From Prado023 sp963788325 (GTDB lineage Bacteria > Actinomycetota > Actinomycetes > S36-B12 > CAIYMF01): DNA of 64,000 bases. The stretch lies in contig CAWBGJ010000009.1 of NCBI GenBank assembly GCA_963788325.1, positions 124,001 through 188,000 of the forward strand, given 5' to 3'. The notes beneath the pieces are model-generated. The model had not been told where the DNA came from and ran no database searches. It saw only the letters and a program-made list of their open reading frames with translations. Positions 32,136 through 41,804 of the stretch are shown here, piece after piece (within the stretch, counting starts at the first letter, position 1; each line of letters opens with the position of its first letter). Position numbers and translations under genes: made by a program.

Positions 32136-32304
32136 TGATTCTCCTCAGTGCGGTGCGGTGCGGCGCAGGGCGCGCAGGGGTGCCGCCTGTCCGACGGCCG
32201 GCCTGCGAACGGCACGAGGCTTCGATGGTTCGCGGTGGGGGTGCAGCGTCACCGACCGGAGCCGGTGGACTCCGAGTGTCTCACGATCCGTGCCGGTCGA
32301 CCAG

Positions 32305-33231
32305 TCACGGCTGGCGCTCGACCGAACGCAGGATGTCGGGCTCGATGTAGATCCAGCGCGCAGTGGGAAGCACGGCGCGGACCCGCACCTCGACCCCATC
32401 GATCATCTCCGCGACCGCCTCGACGGGTATCCCGGCCGGGACGGCGACCTTCACGGCCACCAGGAGCTCGTCGGGACCGGTGTGCAGCGTGCGCATGTGG
32501 ATGATGGACTCCACCCCCGGCTGGCCGAGGACCGCGGCGCGGATCGCTTCCTCCTGCTCGGGCAGCGCGGACTCACCGATCAGCATCGAGGCCATCTCGA
32601 AGGCCAGGAACACCGCGATGATCACGAGCAGGACGCCGACGGCCATGGCACCCACGCCGTCCCAGCGGGGGTCGCCGGTGACCTCGGCCATCGTGATGCC
32701 CGTCAGGGCGAACACCAGGCCGATCAACGCCCCCGCATCCTCGAGCAGGACCACGGGCAGCTCCGGCTGGCGGGCATCGCGGACGAACTGCAGCAGGGAG
32801 CGCGAGGACCGCGCCTTGTTGGCCTCCACCAGCGCCGTACGGAACGAGAAGCCCTCGAGCAGGATCGAGACGATGAGCACGGCGTAGGCGATCCAGGCCT
32901 TGCTCAGCTCCTCGGGGAAGTGGAACTTGTGCCAGCCCTCGTAGAGGGAGAACAGGCCGCCGAGCAGGAAGATGATGATGGCAACCATGAACGAGTACAC
33001 GTAGCGGGTCCGGCCGTAGCCGAACTGGTGCATCTGGTCGGCTGCGCGCTGCGAACGCTTGCCCCCGATCAGGAGCAGTCCCTGGTTGGCGGTGTCAGCC
33101 ACCGAGTGCACGGCCTCGGAGAGCATCGAGCTCGACCCCGTGGCCAGGAATGCCAGGAACTTGGTGACGGCGATGCCGCCGTTGGCCGCCATGGCAGCGA
33201 TGACGGCCTTCGTCCCGCCCTCGGTGCTCAC
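32305..33231 (-). CDS. Cation diffusion facilitator family transporter
   Basis: A 308-residue CDF transporter that exports divalent metal ions such as zinc, iron or cobalt in exchange for protons. The transmembrane domain contains the metal-site motif SEAVHSVADTANQGLLL in helix II and LLEDAGALIGLVFALTGI in helix V. The family C-terminal cytoplasmic domain follows (SIIHMRTLHTGPDELLVAVK). It starts at GTG 33231, one base before the Trm112 stop region, and is fully open although its neighbours ahcY and manB are full of indels. Confidence 0.92.
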   Translation of the reverse strand: MSTEGGTKAVIAAMAANGGIAVTKFLAFLATGSSSMLSEAVHSVADTANQGLLLIGGKRSQRAADQMHQFGYGRTRYVYSFMVAIIIFLLGGLFSLYEGWHKFHFPEELSKAWIAYAVLIVSILLEGFSFRTALVEANKARSSRSLLQFVRDARQPELPVVLLEDAGALIGLVFALTGITMAEVTGDPRWDGVGAMAVGVLLVIIAVFLAFEMASMLIGESALPEQEEAIRAAVLGQPGVESIIHMRTLHTGPDELLVAVKVAVPAGIPVEAVAEMIDGVEVRVRAVLPTARWIYIEPDILRSVERQP

Positions 33232-33232
33232 C

Positions 33233-33454
33233 TCAGCCCTGGGCGCCGGAGAGGTCGGCCCCGATCCCCTGGGGACCGGGCGTGGCCTCGTCGAGCAGCA
33301 TCACCGGGATGTCGTCACGGACCGGGAACGAGGTGGCGCACCGGGTGCACACCAGGCAGGTGGCCTGCGCGAGGTCCGCGGAGTCCGGCTCGACCGGGGC
33401 GTGGTGCTCGCACGGACAGGCCAGGATCTCCAGAAGCAACGGATCGATGTTCAC
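33233..33454 (-). CDS. Trm112-like (YcaR family) zinc-binding protein
   Basis: A 73-residue protein with the Trm112 pattern: the opening MNIDPLLLEILACPCEHHAP with two cysteines, the second pair CLVCTRCATSFPVRDDIPVM, and the characteristic IPVMLLDEA. Such proteins bind zinc and in other systems activate methyltransferases; the bacterial partner here is unknown. The GTG start overlaps the manB stop by four bases (GTGA), so the two are translationally coupled. Confidence 0.9.
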   Translation of the reverse strand: MNIDPLLLEILACPCEHHAPVEPDSADLAQATCLVCTRCATSFPVRDDIPVMLLDEATPGPQGIGADLSGAQG

Positions 33455-34854
33455 GGCTGGTCCCCCTCCCGGATCAGTGCCAGCACCTTATCGCGCAGCA
33501 CCGACATCGCTGCGAGGTCCGCAGCCTCGGCGTTCAGGCGCAGCAGGGGCTCGGTGTTGCTCGCCCGGACGTTGAACCACCAGCCCGGTCCCGAGACCGT
33601 CATCCCGTCGAGGTCGTCGAACTCGACCCCCGGCTGACCCTCGTAGGTCGCCCGGATCCGGGCCACCGCAGCCGGACCGTCGCTGACCACCGAGTTGATC
33701 TCCCCGCTGGCCACGTAGCGCTCGTAGGGTGCGAGCAACTCCGAGAGGGTGGTGCCGGCGGGCGCGCCACCCAGTGCAGCCAGCACGTGCAGCGCGGCCA
33801 GCATCCCGGAGTCGGCCCGCCAGAAGTCGCGGAAGTAGTAGTGCGCCGGAGTGCTCGCCGCCGAACATCGCGCCGGTCTCGGCCATCGACCGCCTTGATG
33901 AAGGAGTGGCCGACCCGGGTGCGCACCGGGACGCCGCCGTGCTCGGCGATCACCTCGGGCACAGCGCGCGAGGTGATCAGGTTGTGGATGATCATGGCCC
34001 CCGGGCTCGCTTGGCCAGCTCGCGGGCGGCGACCAGGCGCGGTGACCGCCGACGGCGAGACCAGCTCGCCGCGCTCGTCGACCACGAAGCATCGGTCGGC
34101 GTCGCCGTCGAAGGCCAGCCCGAGGTCGGCGCCGTGGGCGAGGACGGCCGCCTGCAGGTCGACGCAGGTTGGCCGGCTCGAGCGGGTTGGCCTCGTGGTT
34201 CGGGAAGCTGCCCGTCGAGCTCGAAGTACAGGGGCACCACGTCCAGGGCGGGCGCGCCAGGACGGCCGGCGCGGTGTGACCGGCCATGCCGTTGCCCGCG
34301 TCGACGACCACCTTCAACGCGCCGGATCCCCGACAGGTCGACCAGGCTGTGCAGGTACCCGGCATAGTCGGCGAGCAGGTCCCGGGTGCTCACGGCACCG
34401 CGGGTGACCTGCGCGTCCGGGATCGGCGTCGGCGACCAGGCCGCGGATCTCGGCCAGTCCGGAGTCCTGGCCCACGGGCGTCGCCCCCGCGCGGCACATC
34501 TTGATGCCGTTGTACTGGGCGGGGTTGTGGCTGGCGGTGAACATCGGCCCCGGGCAGGTCCAGGTGGCCGGAGGCGAAGTACAGCTGGTCGGTGCTGGCC
34601 AGCCCGATGTCGATCACGTCGACACCCTGCCCGGTCGCGCCTGCGCAGAAGGCGGCGACGAGCTCGGGACCCGACGGGCGCATGTCGCGGCCGACGACGA
34701 TCGCACCGGGGCCGCCCTGGGTCCGGGCTGCGCCCACCACCTGCACGAATGCCGCACCCACCCGGTGGGCGAGCTCGGCGTCGAGCTGATCGGGATAGAT
34801 CCCTCGGACGTCATAGGCCTTGATGATCTGGCTCAGGTCGGGCACGGCGGTCAC
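33451..34854 (-). pseudogene. manB: Phosphomannomutase/phosphoglucomutase, frame broken by about ten single-base indels
   Basis: Interconverts mannose-6-P and mannose-1-P (or the glucose equivalents) for GDP-mannose and cell-envelope sugars. The pieces in order are IIKAYDVRGIYPDQLD, VVGRDMRPSGPEL, the phosphoserine loop MFTASHNPAQYNGIKM, LKVVVDAGNGMAGHTAP, the metal loop FDGDADRCFVVDERG, the sugar loop FGGEHS, HYYFRDFWRADSGM, and the C-terminal phosphate-binding VRASNTEPLLRLN. Frame changes fall near 34546, 34420, 34329, 34248, 34212, 34164, 34037, 34000, 33890 and 33848, almost all in C/G runs. Every catalytic motif is preserved. The start is GTG 34854 or 34845. Loss of function is possible but less likely than sequence error. 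Confidence 0.85.
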
Positions 34855-34917
34855 ACTAGTGGGCAGGCTGGCCCTTTGGCCGACCTGCCGGCTGGCCACC
34901 GCCCTGCGACGGGCCTG

Positions 34918-35295
34918 CTACTGGATGGCCGCCGCGTCGTCGATCACGTCGACGGAGCGCAGCACCCGCAGGTGCCCCCGCCGGCCCACCTCGACCATCG
35001 AGTTGCTGCCGACCTCGATCCGGGGCCGGGCTGCCTCACGCACGGCATCGGCCAGGGCTTCGAGGTCGTCGCTGCTCGGGCGCAGCGCGTCCGGGTCGGG
35101 CTCGAGGCGCACGACCTCCCAGCCACGCGGCACCGTCATGCGCTCGCTGTGCGGCTGGCACAGGTCGTAGCAGTGCGGCTCGGCGTAGGTGGCCAGCGGG
35201 CCGAGGACAGCTGTCGAATCGGCGTAGACGTAGGTCAGCGTCGAGACAGCCGGCCGCGCGCACGACGGCTTGGAGCAACGACGGGCTGGGCTCAC
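34918..35295 (-). CDS. DUF3499 protein
   Basis: A 125-residue protein with the actinobacterial DUF3499 pattern: an N-terminal CSKPSC pair, RPAVSTLTYVYADSTAVLGP, then HCYDLCQPHSERMTVPRGWE. The four cysteines suggest a zinc-binding fold. It starts at GTG 35295. Its position between DUF5719 and manB is conserved in actinobacteria. The function is unknown. Confidence 0.88.
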   Translation of the reverse strand: MSPARRCSKPSCARPAVSTLTYVYADSTAVLGPLATYAEPHCYDLCQPHSERMTVPRGWEVVRLEPDPDALRPSSDDLEALADAVREAARPRIEVGSNSMVEVGRRGHLRVLRSVDVIDDAAAIQ

Positions 35296-35364
35296 AGGGG
35301 AAACCTACTCCGCGGGGCTGACATCGCCACTGACCCGCGGGCCGAGCGCGGTCGTGTCGCCCGA

Positions 35365-36906
35365 TCAGCCGGTCGGGGCGAGGATCCCGACGTCCTCACG
35401 CACGTCGACCGCCTCCACCACGGAGGCCACGGGCCACCAGGGGTACCCGGTGGCCAGGGGGACGTCCTCGTCGAGGGTCAGGTGCGAGATCGCCGCCGGG
35501 CCGGAACCGGGGGCCGAGCGCCACGTCACCGTGACCAGGCCCCCCTGCGCGCCCTCCGAGACCACCGTGAGGGTCCGCTGGGCGCCCGAGGGCACGCTCA
35601 CCGCCTCGGTGCGGGTCTGCACGGGGGCATCGGGCACGGCCACCTGCGGGGAGCGCCGCTGGCCCTCCTCGGCTTCCTCGGGTCCCGTGGCCGGTGTGGC
35701 TCCGGTGAGGGCCGTCGTCGCAGCCGACGTCGACACCGTCGTGGTGAGCTCGCCCACCACGGCACCACCGGGTGCGGCGATCGTCACCGACGTGGTCAGC
35801 CCGGGACCGGAGGCCACACCTGCGGCGCCGCCGAGTCGATCGGGATCGCCGACGGTGGGCACGGCCGACAGCCAGCTGACGTCGCGGGTCGTGCTGCCCC
35901 AGGCGGCCCGGACGCCTCCGGTGACCGGAGCATCCGACTGCAGGTCAAGGGAGGCACTTGTGCCGGACAGGACGCGGGCGAGGTCCACCTGGATGACCGA
36001 ACCCGCCGGGACCGCGATGGCGGCCAGGCCCTCGACCGGCGCCGGCCCGGACTCGGTGAGCAGGCGGGGGGTGACCGTGGCGAACTGGGTGCCCGGATTG
36101 ACCAGCAGCAGGCTGCGATCCCCGGAGCCGGCTGGGATACCCGCCACCACCAGGCGCGTCCCCGGCGGCTGGGCGGCGGGGATGAAGTCGACCCCGCGGG
36201 CCTTCTGACCGCTGGGCACGGCCACGTCGCGCACCGCCGCAGACACCCGCCCGCTGCTGGCCTCCACCTGGATGGCCAACAGGTCCTGGTCCGGGGCAAG
36301 CGCATCCAGGCGCAGGCGGACATGGGAGCGCGGGCCCAGGTCGATCCCCTTCCCGGCCAGGGCCTGCACGGGCCCGGCCGTGGAGAACAGGGAGATGTCG
36401 AAGCGGGCCGGCTCGTCGGCCGGGTTGGCCACCAGCAGCGCGGCACCCCGACCGAGCTGCGAACCCGCGCCGACGAACCACCACGTGGGCCCGGGTGCCG
36501 TACAGGCCGCCGAGGACAGGCCCTGGCTGGTGTCGGTGCGCTGTCGGGTGCTGACCCCGGCCAACGCCGAGGGGGCCCAGGACCCGTCGGCCTGGAGCAG
36601 GATCGGCGGCTGCGAGCCGGCAGCGGTCACCAGGGCCACCGGCTGACCGACCGCGAGCAGCCGGACCAGGTCCGTGGTCGCGGCCATCGGTCGCAGCGAG
36701 GCGCCCCCGGGGCCCTGCGCCGGGCCGGCCACGACCGCGGCGAGTGCGCTGCTGGCCCCACCCGCCCCGCTCAGCTCGGGGCACACCAGCAGCGCGCTGC
36801 TGACCGGCCGGAAGCTGGCAGCCTCCTGCGGGGGCGCCGGCGCCGGCGCCAAGGCGGCCGCGACCAGGCCCACCACCACCAGGACGAGCAACAGCACGCG
36901 TCTCAT
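35365..36906 (-). CDS. DUF5719 secreted or membrane-anchored protein
   Basis: A 513-residue protein with an N-terminal signal or anchor (VLLLVLVVVGLVAAALAP) and a beta-rich extracytoplasmic body (LLVANPADEPARFDISLFST, LLLVNPGTQFATVTPRLLTE) typical of DUF5719. Paired segments (LLVANP and LLLVNPGT) suggest repeated Ig-like folds. The ATG at 36906 overlaps the stop of the large glycosyltransferase as ATGA, so the two act together, probably in the envelope. No enzymatic motif is visible. Confidence 0.85.
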   Translation of the reverse strand: MRRVLLLVLVVVGLVAAALAPAPAPPQEAASFRPVSSALLVCPELSGAGGASSALAAVVAGPAQGPGGASLRPMAATTDLVRLLAVGQPVALVTAAGSQPPILLQADGSWAPSALAGVSTRQRTDTSQGLSSAACTAPGPTWWFVGAGSQLGRGAALLVANPADEPARFDISLFSTAGPVQALAGKGIDLGPRSHVRLRLDALAPDQDLLAIQVEASSGRVSAAVRDVAVPSGQKARGVDFIPAAQPPGTRLVVAGIPAGSGDRSLLLVNPGTQFATVTPRLLTESGPAPVEGLAAIAVPAGSVIQVDLARVLSGTSASLDLQSDAPVTGGVRAAWGSTTRDVSWLSAVPTVGDPDRLGGAAGVASGPGLTTSVTIAAPGGAVVGELTTTVSTSAATTALTGATPATGPEEAEEGQRRSPQVAVPDAPVQTRTEAVSVPSGAQRTLTVVSEGAQGGLVTVTWRSAPGSGPAAISHLTLDEDVPLATGYPWWPVASVVEAVDVREDVGILAPTG

Positions 36907-39900
36907 GACAGGACCACCGGCTCCGGGGCCTCGGGCGGGCCCTCGGCCGGGCGCTGCGCCGGGCGCTGCGGGGCCGGCTCTTCTGCATCGGGATCGACCG
37001 GGCGGCGCTTGGGCAGGGACAGGACGAGCAGCGCGGCGAACAGCACCAGCTGGGCTCCCGCGACGTAGGGCCACCAGCTCGTGTGCACCAGGCGCAGCTC
37101 GCCGGTCGTGGCGATCTCGGCCGAGATCATGCCCTGCGCATCAGCGGAGAGATCCAGCCCGGCGCCGGCCAGCGAGCCGGCCCAGCCCGCGTCGAAGTCC
37201 TCGGCGAGGAGCAGGCGACGTGGCAGCTCGGTCTGCGGATGCAGCACCACGTCCACCGAACTCGGCGAGGTGAGCACCGGCACCTCCACCGCCGGGATCC
37301 CCGTGGGCGCTGGCGGCGGAGTGCCGAGGCCCCCGGGCTGCTCGGTGCCCGATCCGGTCAGCTCCGCTCGCGTCGGGTCCCCCGCGACCAACCAGAGCGA
37401 CTGCTCCGCCGCCCGCGCCAGCTGGCGCAGGCCGATCGTCGCGTCGAGCTCGGCGACCAGGGGGTCCGTCGAGGGACCGTTGAAGACGACGTAGCGGATC
37501 GCCCGGCCACCGAGCTCCTGCTCGACCTCGCCACTGGCGCCCGAGACCAGGCCGGCGACGGCGTCGTCGAACGCCGGGTCCACACTCGACCCCGCCAGGG
37601 CTTCTGCGTCGCCGAGGCGCACGGCCGGTCCGTGCGTCACCGCGAAGCGCAACCCGTCGGGCACCCGGGCCAGCACCAGCGCCCGGGGCCGGGCCGGTGA
37701 CTCAGCCTCGAGGCTCACCACCGGCGGCACACCCCGCGAGGCGCTCACCGACAGCGCACTGGGAGTCGCCCACCAGCCCAGGAACAGGACTCCGACCGCC
37801 AGCAGCCAGGCGGCTGAGAGGGCGCCGGTCCAACGGCCGGCGGAGCCCGCTGTGACCGGGCCCGCGCGGCTCACTGAGCCGGCGTCGGAGTCCACGGCGC
37901 CGGCCACCAGCGCGATCACCAGGGCACCCGCGAGCAGCGTCAGGACACCCGGCCAGAGGCTGGCGGCGGCCTGGTCGGGCCAAGCCCGGCTCGCCAGCGG
38001 CCCGATCCAGGCCGCGCCGGCCAGCAGACCCCCGACGGCGACCAGCAGGGCCAGTGCCCGCGTCCGGAACCTGGCCACGACCACGGCGGCGAGCCCGACG
38101 ACGAGCAACGGGACCCCGGCCCACGCGATCGAGGTGGGCCCGCCCGGGGACAGGCCCCACACGGCGGGCCCCGGATCGACCAGGGTCGGGTCCGCGACGC
38201 CGAACTCGCTGAGCACCAGCCAGGGCGCGCCCACCACACGCGGGATCCACAGTACGAGGAAGAGCGCTGCGATCCCGAGGATCATGAGGCCGGTGCGCAA
38301 CCTCCGGCCGGGGAAGCCCAGCAGGATCCAGGCCGCGGTGCCGGCCACGAGGGCCAGCGGGAACACAACCGGGGCGAAGGCGACCACGACGCCCAGCATC
38401 GTTCCGGCCGCAATCGTGGGCCGGATCCCATGGGCGCGCCGTCCACCCCACCCGAGGGCGACGGCGATCAGGCGGGCGGTCGGCGGGGCCAGCAGCACCA
38501 CCGCCAGGGTGGAGATCCGCCCACCGCCCGCGGCGGCCACCCCCGCAGGCAGGACGCAGTACCCCAGGGCCGCGAGCAGGCGGGTCCGCGGCACGATCCG
38601 CCGACCCAGGCTGACGTAGCAGCTGAGGAACGCCAGCGGGACAGCCAGGCCGAAGGCCAGCCGGAGCAGGGCATCCACCGAGCCGAGCAGCGGAGCACTC
38701 GCGGCCGCCAGCAGCGGCAGGTGGGCGGGCAGGGGCAGCGGCGTACCGAACCGGGTTCCGTGCCAGCTGGCCAGGTACTCCCCCAGCAGGGCCATGGCGC
38801 CCGGGGCAGGCAGCAGACCGCCCCCGCGCAGCGTGCCGGACCCGAGGAACTGCCCAGGGGAGCGCAGGAACGAGGCCACGGCCAGGGCGGCAGCGATCAG
38901 CAGGGGCTGCCACATTGCGGCGGGCAGCGGCCACCACCGACGCCGGGTCGTGCGTCGCGCAGCAGTCCATACGTCCAGGCCATGGCCCAGGGCGACGCCC
39001 CGTCGCGCCCGCACATGCGGCGGTCGGGTCAGGTCGGTCACCGGGGGCAGGCGCAGCCGTCGGCGGGCCCGGCGGATCCGACCGGCACGGCCCAGCACCT
39101 GCCAGGCACCGGCCACCTCGGCAGCAGCCTCCTCCGGCTCCCGGGTCAGCAGCAGGGCCAGGGCCCGAACTGCGGTCGCGACCCACCCGCGCAGGTAGCG
39201 CCACGCGAGGGCGGTGCCCGGGGCCTGGCTCAGCTCCAGGATGAGCTGCCCGGATCGGGCAGCCTGCCGCGGATGGGCCACGCCGGCCTGCGCGCGCACC
39301 CCGCGATGCCCGGACTGCCGGTGGGCGAGCACCGCTGCGGGGATGAACATCACCTCGCCGCCGGCCCCCCACGCGCGCCGGCACAGATCGGCGCTGGCGG
39401 CCCAGTCACCCACACCCGGATCCATCCCGTCGAGGGCGGCCCAGGCATCGGCCCGCACGAGCATCCCAGCGCTGTCACCGGAGTAGACGGGACGATCCAC
39501 GTCGTACTGCCCCTGGTCACGTTCAGCGGGGTCCAGCGGATCGACCACCGGCGCCCCGGGTGCCCACCTGTTGCCGACTCCGACCAGCAGGCCGGAGTCC
39601 GACCACCCCACGGTCTTGGGCACGAGCACGGTCGCTGCCGGGTTGCGGTCCGCGCCACGCAGGAGCGCCTCCAGGGCACCGGCCTCGGGCGCCGAGTCGT
39701 CATGCACGATCCAGTACCACGCGACGACACCTGCGTCCGGGCCCGTGTCGGTGTCGGCGCCCCCGTCCGGGCCCGCGTCGAAGTCGGGCCCCCCGTCGTC
39801 GGCGTGCTCGTCAGGGGCGGTCCCCGTAGGCGCTGACGCACCCGCCACCCCAGCGGCCAGCGCAACAGCCACGCCCGGACCCTCTGGTGCCGTCGCAGGT

Positions 39901-40223
39901 GCGCGGACCAGGGCGATCCCCGACGCGGCGATCAGTGCCGCGCTGGCATCGGCCGAACTCGCGTCGATGCCGCGCACCACGTCGGCGGGACGGTCCTGGT
40001 CCACCAGCGCGGCCAGCGTCCGGGGCAGCCAGTCAGCGCCGGACCGGGCCAGCAGCAGCGCGGTGACGTGGTGGCTGCGGGTGACGATGCCCACGTCCGA
40101 CGGTGGGAGGAACCGGTCCAGGGCAGCGTCGGCGAGCGACTCCTCGTCCGGGAAGTCATCGCCAGCGGAGCCCTCGGCCCGCACGCCACTACCCGGCTGC
40201 GGATCCTGCCCACCGACGCTCAC
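36903..40223 (-). CDS. Very large membrane glycosyltransferase (GT2 domain plus multipass membrane domain)
   Basis: About 1106 residues. The N-terminal 330 residues form a family 2 glycosyltransferase domain: VTRSHHVTALLLARSGADWL, an acidic DxD-like VHDDSAPEAGALEALLRGAD, and the acceptor-site region GVGDWAASADLCRRAWGAGG. The central part has about 12-14 hydrophobic segments, and the C-terminus has an extracytoplasmic beta-rich domain and a last helix (VAGAQLVLFAALLVLSL). An Asp/Gly-rich insertion lies before the DxD region. The GTG start is at 40223. In other actinobacteria this gene also follows whiB2 and precedes DUF5719 and manB. It is probably involved in exporting or building an envelope polysaccharide (inference). 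Confidence 0.85.
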   Translation of the reverse strand: MSVGGQDPQPGSGVRAEGSAGDDFPDEESLADAALDRFLPPSDVGIVTRSHHVTALLLARSGADWLPRTLAALVDQDRPADVVRGIDASSADASAALIAASGIALVRAPATAPEGPGVAVALAAGVAGASAPTGTAPDEHADDGGPDFDAGPDGGADTDTGPDAGVVAWYWIVHDDSAPEAGALEALLRGADRNPAATVLVPKTVGWSDSGLLVGVGNRWAPGAPVVDPLDPAERDQGQYDVDRPVYSGDSAGMLVRADAWAALDGMDPGVGDWAASADLCRRAWGAGGEVMFIPAAVLAHRQSGHRGVRAQAGVAHPRQAARSGQLILELSQAPGTALAWRYLRGWVATAVRALALLLTREPEEAAAEVAGAWQVLGRAGRIRRARRRLRLPPVTDLTRPPHVRARRGVALGHGLDVWTAARRTTRRRWWPLPAAMWQPLLIAAALAVASFLRSPGQFLGSGTLRGGGLLPAPGAMALLGEYLASWHGTRFGTPLPLPAHLPLLAAASAPLLGSVDALLRLAFGLAVPLAFLSCYVSLGRRIVPRTRLLAALGYCVLPAGVAAAGGGRISTLAVVLLAPPTARLIAVALGWGGRRAHGIRPTIAAGTMLGVVVAFAPVVFPLALVAGTAAWILLGFPGRRLRTGLMILGIAALFLVLWIPRVVGAPWLVLSEFGVADPTLVDPGPAVWGLSPGGPTSIAWAGVPLLVVGLAAVVVARFRTRALALLVAVGGLLAGAAWIGPLASRAWPDQAAASLWPGVLTLLAGALVIALVAGAVDSDAGSVSRAGPVTAGSAGRWTGALSAAWLLAVGVLFLGWWATPSALSVSASRGVPPVVSLEAESPARPRALVLARVPDGLRFAVTHGPAVRLGDAEALAGSSVDPAFDDAVAGLVSGASGEVEQELGGRAIRYVVFNGPSTDPLVAELDATIGLRQLARAAEQSLWLVAGDPTRAELTGSGTEQPGGLGTPPPAPTGIPAVEVPVLTSPSSVDVVLHPQTELPRRLLLAEDFDAGWAGSLAGAGLDLSADAQGMISAEIATTGELRLVHTSWWPYVAGAQLVLFAALLVLSLPKRRPVDPDAEEPAPQRPAQRPAEGPPEAPEPVVLS

Positions 40224-40282
40224 GGTGCGACACGTTAGCGCCCCGGGCTGACCTCGACCCGCATCGTCAGACGGCGCGTGCC

Positions 40283-40540
40283 TCAGACGGCGAGCTTCTT
40301 GAGCCGGCGACGCTCCCGCTCGGACAGTCCGCCCCAGATGCCGAACCGCTCGTCCTTGGCCAGTGCGTACTCGAGGCACTCCACCCGGACCTCGCACGAG
40401 GTGCACACGCGCTTGGCCTCGCGGGTGCTGCCGCCCTTCTCGGGGAAGAAGGCCTCGGGATCAGTCTGCGCGCAGAGTGCCCGCTCCTGCCAGGACGCCT
40501 CTTCGATCTCCAGCAGCGGGATGACCTCGGCTTCAAACAT
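40283..40540 (-). CDS. whiB: WhiB2/WhmD-type iron-sulfur transcription factor
   Basis: An 85-residue WhiB-like protein. The four cluster ligands are Cys23, Cys46, Cys49 and Cys55 (CxxC plus flanking), followed by the G-I-W-G-G turn at 67-71 and a basic DNA-binding tail (ERERRRLKKLAV). The opening SWQERALCAQTDPEAFFP is typical of WhiB2, the subclass that includes Streptomyces WhiB and mycobacterial WhmD, which control septation with WhiA. The ATG at 40540 has GAGGAGGA in front. It is followed on the same strand by the large glycosyltransferase. Confidence 0.96.
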   Translation of the reverse strand: MFEAEVIPLLEIEEASWQERALCAQTDPEAFFPEKGGSTREAKRVCTSCEVRVECLEYALAKDERFGIWGGLSERERRRLKKLAV

Positions 40541-40615
40541 CGTTCCTCCTCGACCCTGCGCGATCCTGCCGCCCCCGGTGCCCGACCGCTCCGGGAGGTG
40601 AATCACATGGGTGAA

Positions 40616-40644
40616 ATTACACTGGTGGTACCCCGGCGCGTCAA
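40616..40644 (-). promoter_or_regulatory. SigA-type promoter of whiB
   Basis: Read on the minus strand, TTGACG (40644-40639) and TGTAAT (40621-40616) are separated by exactly 17 bases, close to the vegetative consensus. The -10 box lies 75 bases before the whiB ATG, leaving a leader of roughly 70 bases. The remainder of the 269-base divergent gap up to 40809 must also hold the promoter of the DNA glycosylase gene, which I cannot place. Confidence 0.6.
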
Positions 40645-40809
40645 GGCGAACGGGCAACGAATTCTGATATGCGTCCACCAGGTCGCCCTCGGGCGACACG
40701 GGTGCCCGACCTGAGGTGATTTGGCCGTTCCGGGACACCCGATCGAACCCCCGTGAGAACCGGACCTGCGCCCTCGCGGCGGCCGGGGAACCGGTGCGAG
40801 GATGCCCCG

Positions 40810-41772
40810 GTGACGTACCGCCGCGCCGTGCGCCAGACCGGCGAGCCGATGACCGGGGCTCATGAGCGCCTGTGGACCCCGAGCTGGCCGATCGACCTGG
40901 TGGCCACCCTCGGCCCGCTCTCACGGGGCGGTGCGGACCCGACGATGCGGATCGGCGCGGACGGGATCTGGCGCACCACGCGCACGCCCGCGGGCCCGGC
41001 CACCGTGCACTACAGCCGCACGGGATCAGACGTGCTCATCCGGGCCTGGGGGCCCGGGGCGCAGGCCGAGCTCGACCTGGCCCCGACCCTCCTGGGCGCG
41101 CAGGACGACCCGTCGGGATTCGCAGCGACCGCGCACCCGGTGATGCGCGCCGCCTTCGAGCGGTTCGGGGCCGGCTGGCGGGTGCTGCACACGCATCGCG
41201 TCCTCGAGGCGCTCGTGCCGGCGATCCTCGAGCAGCGGGTCACTGGCGTGGAGGCCCGGCGCTCATGGGCGTACCTGGTCCGCGCCCACGGTGAGCCCGC
41301 CCCTGGCCCCGCGACCGGGCCGCCCGCCCTGCTCGTGGCCCCGGATGGCCCGGGGTGGGTGGCGATCCCGAGCTGGTCGTGGCACCGGGCCGGGGTGGAT
41401 CCGGGCCGGGCCCGGACGATCGTCACCGCCGCAGGTCGGGCGGCCACGCTGGAACGGCTGACCGGACGGCCACCCCAGGACGCAGCCCAGGGGCTGGCGA
41501 CACTGCCCGGGATCGGGCAGTGGACATCCGCCGAGGTCGGGGTGCGGGCGTGGGGCGATCGGGACGCCGTGTCGTTCGGCGACTTCCACCTCGCCCGGGT
41601 CATCGTGCACGCCCTGACCGGGCGCACCGACGGCACAGACGAGCAGCTGGCCGAGGTGCTGCGGCCCTGGGCGGGCCAGCGGGCGCGGGCCGTTGCCCTG
41701 TTGAGCATGCATGCCCCGGGCCCACCCCGGCGCGGCCCGAAGGCGACGATCACCGACCACCGAGGCTGGTGA
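40810..41772 (+). CDS. DNA glycosylase of the HhH-GPD family (AlkA/3-methyladenine type)
   Basis: A 320-residue base-excision repair glycosylase. The helix-hairpin-helix is LPGIGQWTSAEVGVRAWGDR, followed by VSFGDFHL with the presumed catalytic Asp. An upstream LEALVPAILEQRVTGVEARR corresponds to the conserved helix that carries a Q in this family. No iron-sulfur cysteines are present at the end, unlike MutY/Nth. GTG 40810 has GAGGA at good spacing; ATG 40849 is an alternative. It is divergent from whiB. Confidence 0.88.
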   Translation: MTYRRAVRQTGEPMTGAHERLWTPSWPIDLVATLGPLSRGGADPTMRIGADGIWRTTRTPAGPATVHYSRTGSDVLIRAWGPGAQAELDLAPTLLGAQDDPSGFAATAHPVMRAAFERFGAGWRVLHTHRVLEALVPAILEQRVTGVEARRSWAYLVRAHGEPAPGPATGPPALLVAPDGPGWVAIPSWSWHRAGVDPGRARTIVTAAGRAATLERLTGRPPQDAAQGLATLPGIGQWTSAEVGVRAWGDRDAVSFGDFHLARVIVHALTGRTDGTDEQLAEVLRPWAGQRARAVALLSMHAPGPPRRGPKATITDHRGW

Positions 41773-41804
41773 CCACGGATCCGAGGACAACCCCAGAAGG
41801 TGAT

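Noticed and set aside
32136..32304. SAH or SAM riboswitch in the ahcY leader
   Set aside because: I looked for the conserved SAH riboswitch core in the 170-base leader and did not find it.
34501..37068. 855-residue plus-strand open frame opposite DUF3499 and DUF5719
   Set aside because: Shadow of minus-strand genes that have proper starts and family patterns.
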